From NCBI GenBank assembly GCA_051819745.1, contig JBNJGO010000001.1:1-64000 (forward strand): DNA of 64,000 nt, read 5' to 3'. A program made the position numbers and the translations under genes. The stretch comes from SKGA01 sp051819745 (lineage in GTDB: Archaea; Nanobdellota; Nanobdellia; Woesearchaeales; SKGA01). The notes below the pieces were generated by a model. The model saw nothing but the letters and a program-made list of their open reading frames with translations. It was not told the DNA's origin and made no database searches. This document shows positions 8,788 to 17,799 of this stretch, piece after piece. The stretch's first letter is position 1, and each line of letters starts with the position of its first letter.

Positions 8788-10002
8788 ATGAATAAAAAAT
8801 GGTTACTACCCCTTGCGTTCCTAGCTTCAAGTTATGCTTTTGGACAACAAGCGGAAAAAGGACAACAAGGAAAAGATTTTAATGACTTCTCTTCAGAAGA
8901 ACGAAATGACTATCTTGAGCAAAAGCTCAAAGATGGTAATTATTTTGGTTTAATCCAAGAAGAAGTTGATTTATATAATTCAAAAGATACTACTAAACAA
9001 ATTTCCTTGGATGTTGCTAAAGAAACCGCTAACGAGTATATTTCAGCTATCGCAGATGATTCAACTCGATTTGAGATAACATCACATTTTGAAGTTCCTG
9101 ATTCAACGGCTTGTCTTGAAGAAAAAGATTCTGAACTCAAATTCAATTATGTACGTGATACTACTCAGGGAAGAGATGCTTCTGCTGGAAGCCAACGAGC
9201 TCGCCCTGCAATTGAGATTACCGACATGGATTATAAACTTCATCCTAACGAAAGACGGCTTGGTCAATATATGAATGAAAATAATATTTCCGTTTCAGAC
9301 CCTGCGCTTTTTGATATTATTCAACAAGCGAATAAGAAAGTTGGTAATTATGAATCCGATTCAACTGAAACTGAAGACTCAGCACGAACAACTAGATCAT
9401 ATCAGATGATGGTTGGTTTTGGGGCTGGTTCTGCTAATCAAAAAACATTTGGTTCAGTAACACTTGGTACCCGTCTTGCTGACTTTGGTGATTGGAATAT
9501 GAATGCATCAATTACAGGTTATATTGGCTCTGGAGTGTCTGAAGAAGTGACTTCAACAGAAACTGAAGATATGGAAGTTCGCCCAATCATGGACGGTCAA
9601 GCTTATTTTGGTAAAGAACGTTCAACAACCACTTCAGGTGTTGAAACGAACACTCTTTACGGTGACGCTTCGATTACTTTTGAAAAAGAGCTAAACAATG
9701 GTTGGGGTGTTTATGCTGGACCACAAATGATTGTTGGTAGTGAATCGTATAAAGGACAAACTACTCAAGAGTCTGCGACCAATTATTATGGTTCAACGCC
9801 TGATAATATGACTGCTTCCGGTCAAGAAGTTGATCCTGAAACATCTTTTAACCAAGATGACTTCCAATTGAAAGTTGGTGGTGGTCTTGAAGCAGGTCTA
9901 CGTTTCGATCACGTTTCTGTTTCAGGTAATGTTGGCATGTATGATAATAACATGACCTTTGGTGGTTCGATTAACTATCATTTTGGTGGGCCTAAAGAAT
10001 AG
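8788..10002 (+). CDS. Secreted protein with a predicted outer-membrane-type beta-barrel domain
   Basis: 404 residues. The signal peptide MNKKWLLPLAFLASSYAFGQ with Gln at +1 is typical of Bacteroidetes exported proteins. After an N-terminal region of ~200 residues, the remainder alternates polar and hydrophobic/aromatic residues in Gly-rich strands separated by long polar loops, for example MMVGFGAGSANQKTFGSVTL, NMNASITGYIG, LYGDASITFEK, GWGVYAGPQMIVG, GGGLEAGLRFDHVSVSGNVG and the closing TFGGSINYHFGG. That pattern is what OmpA/porin-like barrels look like. No C-terminal aromatic is exactly terminal (ends GGPKE). A GGAGG site precedes the ATG. Barrel prediction is from pattern only; a secreted beta-sandwich is the alternative. 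Confidence 0.7.
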   Translation: MNKKWLLPLAFLASSYAFGQQAEKGQQGKDFNDFSSEERNDYLEQKLKDGNYFGLIQEEVDLYNSKDTTKQISLDVAKETANEYISAIADDSTRFEITSHFEVPDSTACLEEKDSELKFNYVRDTTQGRDASAGSQRARPAIEITDMDYKLHPNERRLGQYMNENNISVSDPALFDIIQQANKKVGNYESDSTETEDSARTTRSYQMMVGFGAGSANQKTFGSVTLGTRLADFGDWNMNASITGYIGSGVSEEVTSTETEDMEVRPIMDGQAYFGKERSTTTSGVETNTLYGDASITFEKELNNGWGVYAGPQMIVGSESYKGQTTQESATNYYGSTPDNMTASGQEVDPETSFNQDDFQLKVGGGLEAGLRFDHVSVSGNVGMYDNNMTFGGSINYHFGGPKE

Positions 10003-10003
10003 G

Positions 10004-10014
10004 TCTTTTTTTTT
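10004..10014 (+). terminator. Oligo-T terminator
   Basis: A run of nine T residues directly after the stop codon of the barrel-like gene, without a stable hairpin. Such T-runs end transcription in archaea. It would separate the 6245-10002 group from the next gene. Confidence 0.5.
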
Positions 10015-10065
10015 ATTTAATTTATTATATTAATAATTAGTAACAAATTATTTGGGGGAAACATA

Positions 10066-11163
10066 ATGAAATACATTACATTACTTGCCGTGTTCATGTC
10101 GCTTTTTATCTTAGTTGGTGGTATGGGTTCTGCATTTTCAATTAATAGTCCTATTGACCAAGCAGTGCAAGGTGTTTCTTCAATAGTTGGTTTTGTTTCA
10201 GGTATATTCGGACCTTCAAACCCGACTCCTGTTGCAGTTACCGCACAAGCTACTGTTGAACCTACTCCAATCCCGCCTAATTTTGCAACGGCGAGGATTT
10301 CAATGCCTCAAAGCGTGCTTGTTGGTGAGGATGTGACTATTAGTGGTTCTAATTCGACTGGTGCATATCATTCTGCTATTGATTCTTATCATTGGACTAT
10401 TGACGGATCTCAATATTCTGGTGAAGTTCTCAACCTCTCATTTCAACAAACCGGGGTTTATGATGTTGAATTGTTAGTTGTTGATGATTATGGAAAGTCT
10501 GACACTCAAACGAAGCAACTCACGGTAGCTACACCATCCCAATTATCGATTGATGTCCCATCTTCTGCACTTGTTGGTTCGACCGTTCAGTTTTTCAATT
10601 CTGTTCAGACTTCGGCTGGCGTTTCTATTGTTTCATATCAATGGACAATAACAACTCCTGCTGGTACTGTACTAGATACACAAACAGGTAGCGTGTATAC
10701 TGGATCGTTTGATCAAACTGGTAATCTTCAAGTAACTCTTTCAGCAACAACTTCAACCGGTCAAGTCATGACTGCATCTGACTCAATCTCTATTGTTGAA
10801 CAAGATGTTGATATTAGTGATTTCAGTCCTGAAGATGGTCTTAAGCTTATGTCTTACACCGTCTATGGTTCTGATGTTGAAACCATTACTGCTGACGAGT
10901 TTTTTGTTGTAAACGCTGATGTGAAAAATTACATCGATCAAGATCTTGATGGTGTTCGATTGATTTTTTCAATTCCCGAACTTGGTTTAAAGTATAAGAG
11001 TGGTGGAATTTCTTTAGATGCTGGTGAGCGAAAAACAATCAGCATTCAAAGAATGGCACCCTATGATATTCAACCAGGTATTTATTATCCTCGATTCACC
11101 CTCTCTGATGATGAAATTCGAAGAGTGAAATATGGTTATCTTGAGGTGATAGAGGAAAATTGA
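10066..11163 (+). CDS. Secreted PKD-domain protein
   Basis: 365 residues with an N-terminal signal/membrane segment (LLAVFMSLFILVGGMGSAFS). Two PKD/Ig-like domains follow. The first spans about residues 80-160 (SVLVGEDVTISGSNSTG ... SYHWTIDG ... GVYDVELLVVDDYG). The second spans ~165-250 (SALVGSTVQFFNS ... SYQWTITTPAG). The last ~110 residues form another beta-rich domain. There is no C-terminal anchor, so the N-terminal hydrophobic segment may hold the protein in the membrane. GGGGG precedes the ATG. It belongs with the following two genes for surface proteins. Role: probable cell-surface binding or structural protein. Confidence 0.78.
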   Translation: MKYITLLAVFMSLFILVGGMGSAFSINSPIDQAVQGVSSIVGFVSGIFGPSNPTPVAVTAQATVEPTPIPPNFATARISMPQSVLVGEDVTISGSNSTGAYHSAIDSYHWTIDGSQYSGEVLNLSFQQTGVYDVELLVVDDYGKSDTQTKQLTVATPSQLSIDVPSSALVGSTVQFFNSVQTSAGVSIVSYQWTITTPAGTVLDTQTGSVYTGSFDQTGNLQVTLSATTSTGQVMTASDSISIVEQDVDISDFSPEDGLKLMSYTVYGSDVETITADEFFVVNADVKNYIDQDLDGVRLIFSIPELGLKYKSGGISLDAGERKTISIQRMAPYDIQPGIYYPRFTLSDDEIRRVKYGYLEVIEEN

Positions 11164-11311
11164 AAATTACTTCCGAAAGGAAATAACAAGTAATTTTCAC
11201 TGAAAAATGGTATTATTTCGAAAGATTTAAATACGTTTTTCAAAATCTACCTTTTACAAGGTATGATTTATAATTGTAAAAAATTCAAAAATTAAGTATG
11301 GAGGATTAAGA

Positions 11312-12607
11312 ATGGTTAATAAAAAATGTACAGGATTGTTCGCGATCGCACTTTTAGTCGTATCGCTCCTTAGTGTTGGTTTTGCTTCAGCAAGCGTTAT
11401 TGACGCCGAAGTAGAATATATCAAAGTTGATGGTGAAATGCACGACCCTTATGATGTCTCTGATGATGTCCTTGAAGTGGATCGTGGTCAAGAATTACCT
11501 ATCAAAGTAAAAATAAAAGCTCTTGAAAATCTTGAAGATGTTCAAATAACTGCAAAAATTTCAGGATATCAATACAGTCAATACGAGCAAGCTGATATTT
11601 TCCAAATGACAAATACTTTTGATTTGGATCAAGGTCGTGTTGATTACAAAGAATTGACTCTGCGAGTTCCAACAAAAACTGAAACTGGCGATGTCAAACT
11701 TAGAATTGATGTTGAAGATAAAAATAGTAACACATATCATAAAGAATACAATCTTGACATTCAAGGTATTGAAGACAGTGATGCTGTTGTAATCAAACAA
11801 GCAACTCTTAGTCCTTCAAACACTGTAAATGCAGGACGTGCTCTTTCATCTCTTGTTCGTGTTGAAAATATCGGAGAAGATGATCTTGATGATGTTACGC
11901 TTACTGTAAGTGTTCCAGAACTTAACATTCGAGATGTTGAAACTCTTGATGAACTTGAAGTAGATGAAAAAGAAACATTTGAAAAAATCTTACTGCGATT
12001 CCCTAAAGAAACAACTGCAGGCGCATATGATGTTAAATACACTGTTGCTTTTGATGAGTATGAATCTACAACAACATATGACACGGTAACTGTCAAAGCA
12101 GCTGAAATCGAATCTGCTCAAGAAGATGACGTTCAAGAATCTGTTATCACTCTTCCTCACAGCAAACAAGTAGCTCGTGATGAAACTGGCACTGTTTATC
12201 CTATCGTTGTCCAAAACAACGCTGACGAGGATAAAACATACACGTTTGATGTTTCCGGAGTTAATGATTGGGGTATGGCTTCATTTGATCCTAGTTCAAC
12301 AGTAACTGTTGCGCCTGGAGAAAGTGAGACTGCTTACTTGTATGTATCCGCAGATGATTCTGCTTCAGCAGGTGAAAAAGTATTCACTTTAACTATGAAT
12401 GCTGGTTCAGAGCAAAAAACCGTTCCTCTCACTGCAATCGTCAGTGAAGATGATAACTCTGGTTTACAAAAAGCTCTAGAAATCGGTCTAATCGCACTCG
12501 TTATCGTACTCATCCTTATCGGTTTGGTTATCGGCTTTAACAAGCTTCGAGGATCAAAAGATGATGAGTTTGACAGCGAAGATGACGATGCAAAAACCTA
12601 TTATTAG
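11312..12607 (+). CDS. Surface protein with CARDB/NEW3-like repeats, C-terminal TM and acidic tail
   Basis: 431 residues: signal peptide ending near SVGFASA, several Ig-like domains of the kind found in archaeal COG1361/NEW3 proteins (TLSPSNTVNAGRALSSLVRV, then VQNNADEDKTYTFDVSG with APGESETAYLYVSA), one transmembrane helix near residues 390-410 (IGLIALVIVLILIGLVIGF) and a short cytosolic tail dense in Asp/Glu (DDEFDSEDDDAKTYY). GGAGG is spaced normally before the ATG. The next gene encodes a membrane protein with a very basic cytosolic tail, so the two tails could attract each other; this is speculation. No enzymatic motif seen. Confidence 0.78.
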   Translation: MVNKKCTGLFAIALLVVSLLSVGFASASVIDAEVEYIKVDGEMHDPYDVSDDVLEVDRGQELPIKVKIKALENLEDVQITAKISGYQYSQYEQADIFQMTNTFDLDQGRVDYKELTLRVPTKTETGDVKLRIDVEDKNSNTYHKEYNLDIQGIEDSDAVVIKQATLSPSNTVNAGRALSSLVRVENIGEDDLDDVTLTVSVPELNIRDVETLDELEVDEKETFEKILLRFPKETTAGAYDVKYTVAFDEYESTTTYDTVTVKAAEIESAQEDDVQESVITLPHSKQVARDETGTVYPIVVQNNADEDKTYTFDVSGVNDWGMASFDPSSTVTVAPGESETAYLYVSADDSASAGEKVFTLTMNAGSEQKTVPLTAIVSEDDNSGLQKALEIGLIALVIVLILIGLVIGFNKLRGSKDDEFDSEDDDAKTYY

Positions 12608-12681
12608 AATAGGTAATTTTTTATTTTTTATTTTATTATTAATTTGTTTTTAATGTTTTGCTATATATACAGGTGATGTTC

Positions 12682-15456
12682 ATGACTACAAGAAACCATT
12701 CACAATTCCTTTTTATCATATCATTCTTATTTTTATCTCTAGTTTTATTTTCAGCTTCAGCAAATGCAGAAGATATTATTAGTGTTAACACCTATGGTGT
12801 AAGTTCTGATTTTCAAATGAGTGCTGATACGAAAGTATTATCTGCATGCGAATGTTCTACTATTTCAGAATCGCTTCGTGTCGTCAATCAAGGTACGACT
12901 GCTCTTCGCATCACACTGGAAAGCAATCGTGATTACGTACTGTTTGCTGATGACAGTTTTGTTATTAATCCTGGTGATACTAAAGACATTCAAGTCTACA
13001 TTAAAGCACCTTGTACTGCTCTTTCCGAAGATACAATCACTATTAAAGGTACATCTTCATCTGGAAAAGTTGAAGCGTTCACCCAAGAAGTATTATTTTC
13101 TAACTGCCAAAATTTGAAAGCAACCCTTCCAAATAGCAGTATTTCAACAGGTGTTTGCGAGCCATTCACTTCAGTTGTTTCTATAGAAAATGTTGGTTCA
13201 TTTAAGGAAACATATGAAGTTTCTATCAATGATTTCGAAAAATATGCTACAATGAGTGCGCAAGAAGTTGCTATTGCTCCTGGTGAATCAAAAGACGTGT
13301 TTGTCTACTATTCCCTTCCTTGTGATATTTATGGTGAGTATTCTCTTGATTTTGATGTTTTTGCTCTTAAGAATAATCGTGAAACTACCATAACTCAACA
13401 ACTTTCCATTCCAAAAACACACACTGCTGAAGTTTCTTTAACAGGAGATTTTGATATTTGTCAAGAGGACATCTCTCGAGATGATATTTTGTTCTCATTC
13501 ACTAATCAGAATAATTTCACCGATTCTTATCGTCTAAAAACAGATTCTCCTTCTTTTGCAGATGATGGCTTTGGATTATGGCATACTATCTTCGGAAAAA
13601 AAATAATTTTAGCTCCAAACGAATCATTCAATCAAGTTATCGAACTTTCCAACCTTGATTCTGTCAAGAAAGGTTTGTATCCTATTGAATTTTCAGTAAC
13701 TTCTCTTAATGGTGATGTTACAGATATTGTACGTGAGAATATCTCTGTTGCTGATTGTCATGATGGAAGTTTAACACTCCATGATGTTCCAGAAACATTC
13801 TATACTTGTGAAGGTGACAGTGTTTCAAAAGGTATTGATGTCCATTCAACTGGAACTCAAGAGAGTCGTTTTGACCTCGTATTAACTGCACCTAACATGT
13901 TATCTGTTGAAAATAAGACCTTGTTCTTATCATCGGATGAAAGTTATGTGACTTCTCTTCAAGGAATTGTTTCAAACGATTCTAATGAATATCCGATAAC
14001 TCTCGACCTCCACACAAAAGGTGGTGTTGTTGACTCAGAAGAATTCACTTTTGTTGCAGATTCTACATCAACATGTTATGGTATTTCAACAACAGGGTTA
14101 TCTGAAAAGATGACTTATGATCAGGATAATGTCGGTCTGACTTTTAAAAACGAAGGTACTAGACACGGAACATATGTAGTATCTCTTGAAGATGCGTCTC
14201 CTGCGCTCGAGCTTGAAAACACTTCTATTTCGCTTGATGTAGGTCAAGAACTTCCAGTGACACTTTCAGTAAATAAGCCACTTCTCTTATCTGCTAATGA
14301 GACAAGTAGCGATCTTATTGACACAGTTCTTCATGGAACTCTTGTTATAGAACATCAAGGATCTTCATATACTGTTTCACAACCACTTACTGTAGAAATT
14401 GTTGATCATAGCATATGGTATAAAGCATGGACTGCGTTCTCATCGCAATCTCCTTGTAGAATAACCTTTGAACTATTGGCTCTTGCTTTCATAGTTTCAC
14501 TTATTACTATGTTTGCTAGAATATCTTCCTCAAAAACCCATTTTGCTCCTCGTTGGAAATGGTTGATTGCGGGATTACTTGCTGTAGTCATAGCTCTTAT
14601 TGTTGCGAGTACTGTTTTCGGCCCTGTATCTAAAGACACGTTTTACACCTCGCACAATCTCTCTTCAGATAACTTGAGTGTTATTTTGATGGAAGAAGAT
14701 GGTCAAACTGTCGTTGATTATAACACTTATTTTTTTGATCCTGATGATAATATCGTCACGTATGGTGTTAGTGATCTCGATCAATCACTCCTTGACTTTA
14801 GAATAAATGGTTCAACACTCGAACTATTTGCTGGTAAAGAAGATTGGTACGGAACAACAAACATCGAGTTATATGTTATTGATGAGTATGGTGAGAATGT
14901 CTCCTCGACCGATCTTAGCGTGGAAGTTCTTCCTGTCGAAGATTATACCTTAATAGAATTTATTGATAGAGGTTGTCCTTACTTTAATGTAGGATTGTTA
15001 TTGCTTATTGCTTTGGCAGTATTTTTTGCAGTGTCAATGAGAAAACGACCTGTTCGTAAGAACGGTTCTAAAAAATCTTCTTCCAAGAAGAAGTCTCGAC
15101 CTGCGCAAATAATGTCCACAACAACTCCAAAAAAACAACAAGCAAAACAGAAATCTAAACAACCGAAAAATTCGACCTCAACAGTGAAGAAGGGTTCTTC
15201 AAAAAAATCCTCGCTTTCAAAACCTAAACGTGGTCGTCCTAAAAAGACTGCTTCCACAACCGGCAAGAAAAAAGTTTCTTCAAAGAAACAAACTTCTTCC
15301 AAGAATGCTAGTAAGAAGAAATCGAGTAAAAAAACTTCTGCAAAGAAGTCCTCGAAAAAATCTTCCTCTTCTAAAAACCCTGCTAAAAAAGCTTCTTCGA
15401 AGAAAAAACGAGGTCCTGGTCGTCCTCCAAAAAATTCTTTCGAGAAAAAAGATTAG
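12682..15456 (+). CDS. Large surface protein with a cytosolic Lys/Ser-rich AT-hook tail
   Basis: About 924 residues. I prefer the ATG at 12682 because AGGTGAT lies just ahead of it and a signal peptide (LFLSLVLFSASANA) follows. The outer part has repeated ~110-residue Ig-like domains, each opening with a Cys (ACECSTISESLRVVN, GVCEPFTSVVSIEN, DICQEDISRDD, YTCEGDSVSKGI). Helices occur near residues 591-612 and 627-647. A cadherin-like domain (YFFDPDDNIVTYGVSD) follows, then a third helix near 767-787. The final ~137 residues are mostly Lys and Ser with AT-hook cores KRGRPKK (~848) and GPGRPPK (~911). Signal peptide plus three helices places this tail in the cytosol, where it could bind DNA. No known family recognised as a whole. 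Confidence 0.78.
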   Translation: MTTRNHSQFLFIISFLFLSLVLFSASANAEDIISVNTYGVSSDFQMSADTKVLSACECSTISESLRVVNQGTTALRITLESNRDYVLFADDSFVINPGDTKDIQVYIKAPCTALSEDTITIKGTSSSGKVEAFTQEVLFSNCQNLKATLPNSSISTGVCEPFTSVVSIENVGSFKETYEVSINDFEKYATMSAQEVAIAPGESKDVFVYYSLPCDIYGEYSLDFDVFALKNNRETTITQQLSIPKTHTAEVSLTGDFDICQEDISRDDILFSFTNQNNFTDSYRLKTDSPSFADDGFGLWHTIFGKKIILAPNESFNQVIELSNLDSVKKGLYPIEFSVTSLNGDVTDIVRENISVADCHDGSLTLHDVPETFYTCEGDSVSKGIDVHSTGTQESRFDLVLTAPNMLSVENKTLFLSSDESYVTSLQGIVSNDSNEYPITLDLHTKGGVVDSEEFTFVADSTSTCYGISTTGLSEKMTYDQDNVGLTFKNEGTRHGTYVVSLEDASPALELENTSISLDVGQELPVTLSVNKPLLLSANETSSDLIDTVLHGTLVIEHQGSSYTVSQPLTVEIVDHSIWYKAWTAFSSQSPCRITFELLALAFIVSLITMFARISSSKTHFAPRWKWLIAGLLAVVIALIVASTVFGPVSKDTFYTSHNLSSDNLSVILMEEDGQTVVDYNTYFFDPDDNIVTYGVSDLDQSLLDFRINGSTLELFAGKEDWYGTTNIELYVIDEYGENVSSTDLSVEVLPVEDYTLIEFIDRGCPYFNVGLLLLIALAVFFAVSMRKRPVRKNGSKKSSSKKKSRPAQIMSTTTPKKQQAKQKSKQPKNSTSTVKKGSSKKSSLSKPKRGRPKKTASTTGKKKVSSKKQTSSKNASKKKSSKKTSAKKSSKKSSSSKNPAKKASSKKKRGPGRPPKNSFEKKD

Positions 15457-15545
15457 GTGGTTTGCGAGTTATTTTTTTCTTTCTTTGTTCTTAGTTTTTC
15501 CTTAATAAATTCTCTTCTTTTTAATTCTTTCAAATAATCTATAAA

Positions 15546-16454
15546 TTATAATACTAGTTTTATTTTCATGAAATCATACGCGCAACTAGTATTTTCAAAA
15601 AGTTCTTTAGCATCGTCAAGAAGTGGTCGTAAGTCTTTGAATCGTTGAGAAAAATGAGTGAGTATCAATTCTTTTGCTCCCGCTTCACTAGCGACTTGTC
15701 CTGCTTGGCGAGCAGTCATGTGCTTGTATTTTAATGCTTTCTCTTCATATTCTGAAGTATAAACTGCTTCGCTGATAAGAAGGCGTGCTGATAATGCAAG
15801 CTCATAACAGGCATTGCATAATTTTGTATCAAGAATAAAAGAGATGTGTTTTGCCGGGATTAGGGTTGATACTTCTTCAGGAGAAATTTTTCTCCCTTCA
15901 ACTGTTATTGTTTTTCCTTGTTGTAATAGACCAATAGCGGGTCCTGGTTTAATATTATATTCGAGAATTTTTTCAGTATTTATTTTCCGATATTCTTTCC
16001 TGACAAAGCGAAATCCTAGACAAGGCACTGAATGTTCTAGATTGATAGCGTCGATTGTATAGTTGTCTCGTTCAATACATGTTGTCAGTTCTGGAGCATC
16101 AATTTCGATGATGTTAATATCGAGAGTGTGTTCAAACAGACAACTATTGATCATGTGGTTGAAATGTGTTTTTGAACCTTTAGGCCCTATGATTGTAATC
16201 GTTTTTTGTTCATCAGAAAAATGTCCTAATGTTTGAATGAGTCCGATGAGTCCTGACACGTGGTCGCCGTGCCAATGGCTGATAAGAATAGTTGTTATTT
16301 TTTGAGGATTAATATTAGCAAGGGATAGCTGTCGCTGAGTTCCTTCACCACAATCGAAAAGAATTCCTTCTCCTCGAAAATCAAGGTGTATTGATTGGAC
16401 GTTGCGTTCTTTGGTAGGAACCATCCCCGAAGTTCCTAAAAAAGTGAGTTTCAT
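15546..16454 (-). CDS. rnz: Ribonuclease Z (tRNA 3' processing endonuclease)
   Basis: 302 residues, full length for the short form of RNase Z. The beta-lactamase-fold metal site is intact: SHWHGDHVSGL near residue 58-68, downstream His in LEHSVPCLGFRF, Asp in ILDTKLC, and the C-terminal LILTHFSQRF. The early GTSGMVPTKERN matches the family start. It cuts pre-tRNAs after the discriminator base, which is needed here because none of the four tRNA genes in the window encodes CCA. TATA-like ATTTATAAAC lies about 27 nt upstream of the ATG, so the message is probably leaderless. Confidence 0.93.
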   Translation of the reverse strand: MKLTFLGTSGMVPTKERNVQSIHLDFRGEGILFDCGEGTQRQLSLANINPQKITTILISHWHGDHVSGLIGLIQTLGHFSDEQKTITIIGPKGSKTHFNHMINSCLFEHTLDINIIEIDAPELTTCIERDNYTIDAINLEHSVPCLGFRFVRKEYRKINTEKILEYNIKPGPAIGLLQQGKTITVEGRKISPEEVSTLIPAKHISFILDTKLCNACYELALSARLLISEAVYTSEYEEKALKYKHMTARQAGQVASEAGAKELILTHFSQRFKDLRPLLDDAKELFENTSCAYDFMKIKLVL

Positions 16455-16541
16455 ATAAAGAAAAGATGTTCTTACGTTTATAAATTCTACGTCTATAATC
16501 GATTATCAATCAGAATGCAGATGTATTTTAAGACGTTTTTT

Positions 16542-17627
16542 TTACTCTTTGATATAATCAATGAACAATCCTTTGTATTCTTGTTTTGCAATACTGAGGC
16601 TTTTTTTAGTGAATTGTCCTGTTGTTAAGAATAAGCAAGGAAGGTCTTGTTGCTTTGCTTTTAAGAGTGCTGGAGCAAGATCTCCTTCGTTAAGTTTCTT
16701 TTTATTTTTTGCCAGTGCAAAAAATTCCATGTCTCCGATTGCACTATCAACGGTTATGATAAATTCGTATTCTCTATTTTTAGAACGTTGTTCTTGCCAG
16801 AGAATAGTGCACTTCTTAGTTGTGAAATATTCATTTATTTTATCAAGAAAAGGACTTGAAGAGAGTTGACTAAGGGTTTGTTCTTGTGTATTTGTATTAG
16901 GGTGTTGTGTTTTGTTTGTTGATTGTATTTTATCTAGTTGTTGTTGTCCTTTCCAGACAGTTGATTGTTCTTGTGGCGTGTTCTTATGTTCTTGATTGTT
17001 GTTTGTTGTTTCAGTTTTGTTTTCTGATGGTCTAACGGGCTCTTGTTGGGATTGTTCTTGTGGTGTTGTGCTTGTTGATTGTGTCGTGGCCTGTTCTTGA
17101 GATGTTTTATTAGGACTTGTTGACGTCGTAGTTTCTTTTGTTTCTTCAGGTGTTTTTGAATCCGATTGTGTGGTTGTGTTTGATTCATTGAATCTTTCTT
17201 TGAGAAGTTTCATCGCAGATTCTTCATCAATAAGGTAATATCTCCAGAAGAGTAATTTTCCATAAATAGTGTTCGCTTCAAATGGTTTTGCAAAGTCTTT
17301 TAGTTTTCGAAGACTAACTCTATAAAGAAGTTCTAGTGAGGCGTCTTGGAGTATTTTTCGAGATGAAAGTAATTCCAGCGTTCTACGATCTTTTGGATCA
17401 AGAAGATCTTTGAATTTCTCAAGTTGTGGTTCTTGTCCTGGAACGTAATATAGTGGGCTTGATCCTCTTTTCAAGTGTGTCGCGATAATGCTTCCTTTTG
17501 ATACTTGTTCAGATAGTATAGCGCCAACAACAATAGTATCTCCGCCGACTTCTCGTTTTATTTCAGCAGGGACGAGAGGTCCTTTTCGTCGTAGAAGTGA
17601 AATTATTTGTTCTGAATTAATAACCAT
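16542..17627 (-). CDS. Winged-helix protein with Gln/Thr-rich linker and nuclease-like C-terminal domain
   Basis: 361 residues in three parts. Residues 1-~75 look like a winged helix (IISLLRRKGPLVPAEIKREV ... ILSEQVSKGSIIAT ... PLYYVPG). Residues ~75-145 are helical, and ~150-260 are a low-complexity linker dominated by Thr, Gln, Asn, Ser and Pro. The last ~100 residues (EYEFIITVDSAIGDMEFFAL, KNKKKLNEGDLAPALLKAK, then LPCLFLTTGQFTKKS) have the strand-helix order and acidic/lysine residues of restriction-endonuclease-like folds such as Mrr, though the catalytic set is not clear. DNA binding is likely; cleavage is uncertain. TATA-like CTATAAAAAG sits ~35 nt upstream. Confidence 0.65.
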   Translation of the reverse strand: MVINSEQIISLLRRKGPLVPAEIKREVGGDTIVVGAILSEQVSKGSIIATHLKRGSSPLYYVPGQEPQLEKFKDLLDPKDRRTLELLSSRKILQDASLELLYRVSLRKLKDFAKPFEANTIYGKLLFWRYYLIDEESAMKLLKERFNESNTTTQSDSKTPEETKETTTSTSPNKTSQEQATTQSTSTTPQEQSQQEPVRPSENKTETTNNNQEHKNTPQEQSTVWKGQQQLDKIQSTNKTQHPNTNTQEQTLSQLSSSPFLDKINEYFTTKKCTILWQEQRSKNREYEFIITVDSAIGDMEFFALAKNKKKLNEGDLAPALLKAKQQDLPCLFLTTGQFTKKSLSIAKQEYKGLFIDYIKE

Positions 17628-17799
17628 TAGTACCTAGCTTACTTGTCAGACGAGCTCCTTTTTATAGGTTGTGATGTTATTTGGCTCGTATCTTCTTATT
17701 ATGAGGGTATGATAGAATATAATCCTTTTATTATCTTATAGTGTGGATTGTTTATTTCCAGTCTGTAATGATGACTGTCACGCTGTTATTCTCGAGAAT

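Noticed and set aside
14979..15302. Minus-strand Phe/Glu-rich frame opposite the Lys/Ser tail
   Set aside because: It is the antisense shadow of a Lys/Ser-rich coding region; no start signals.
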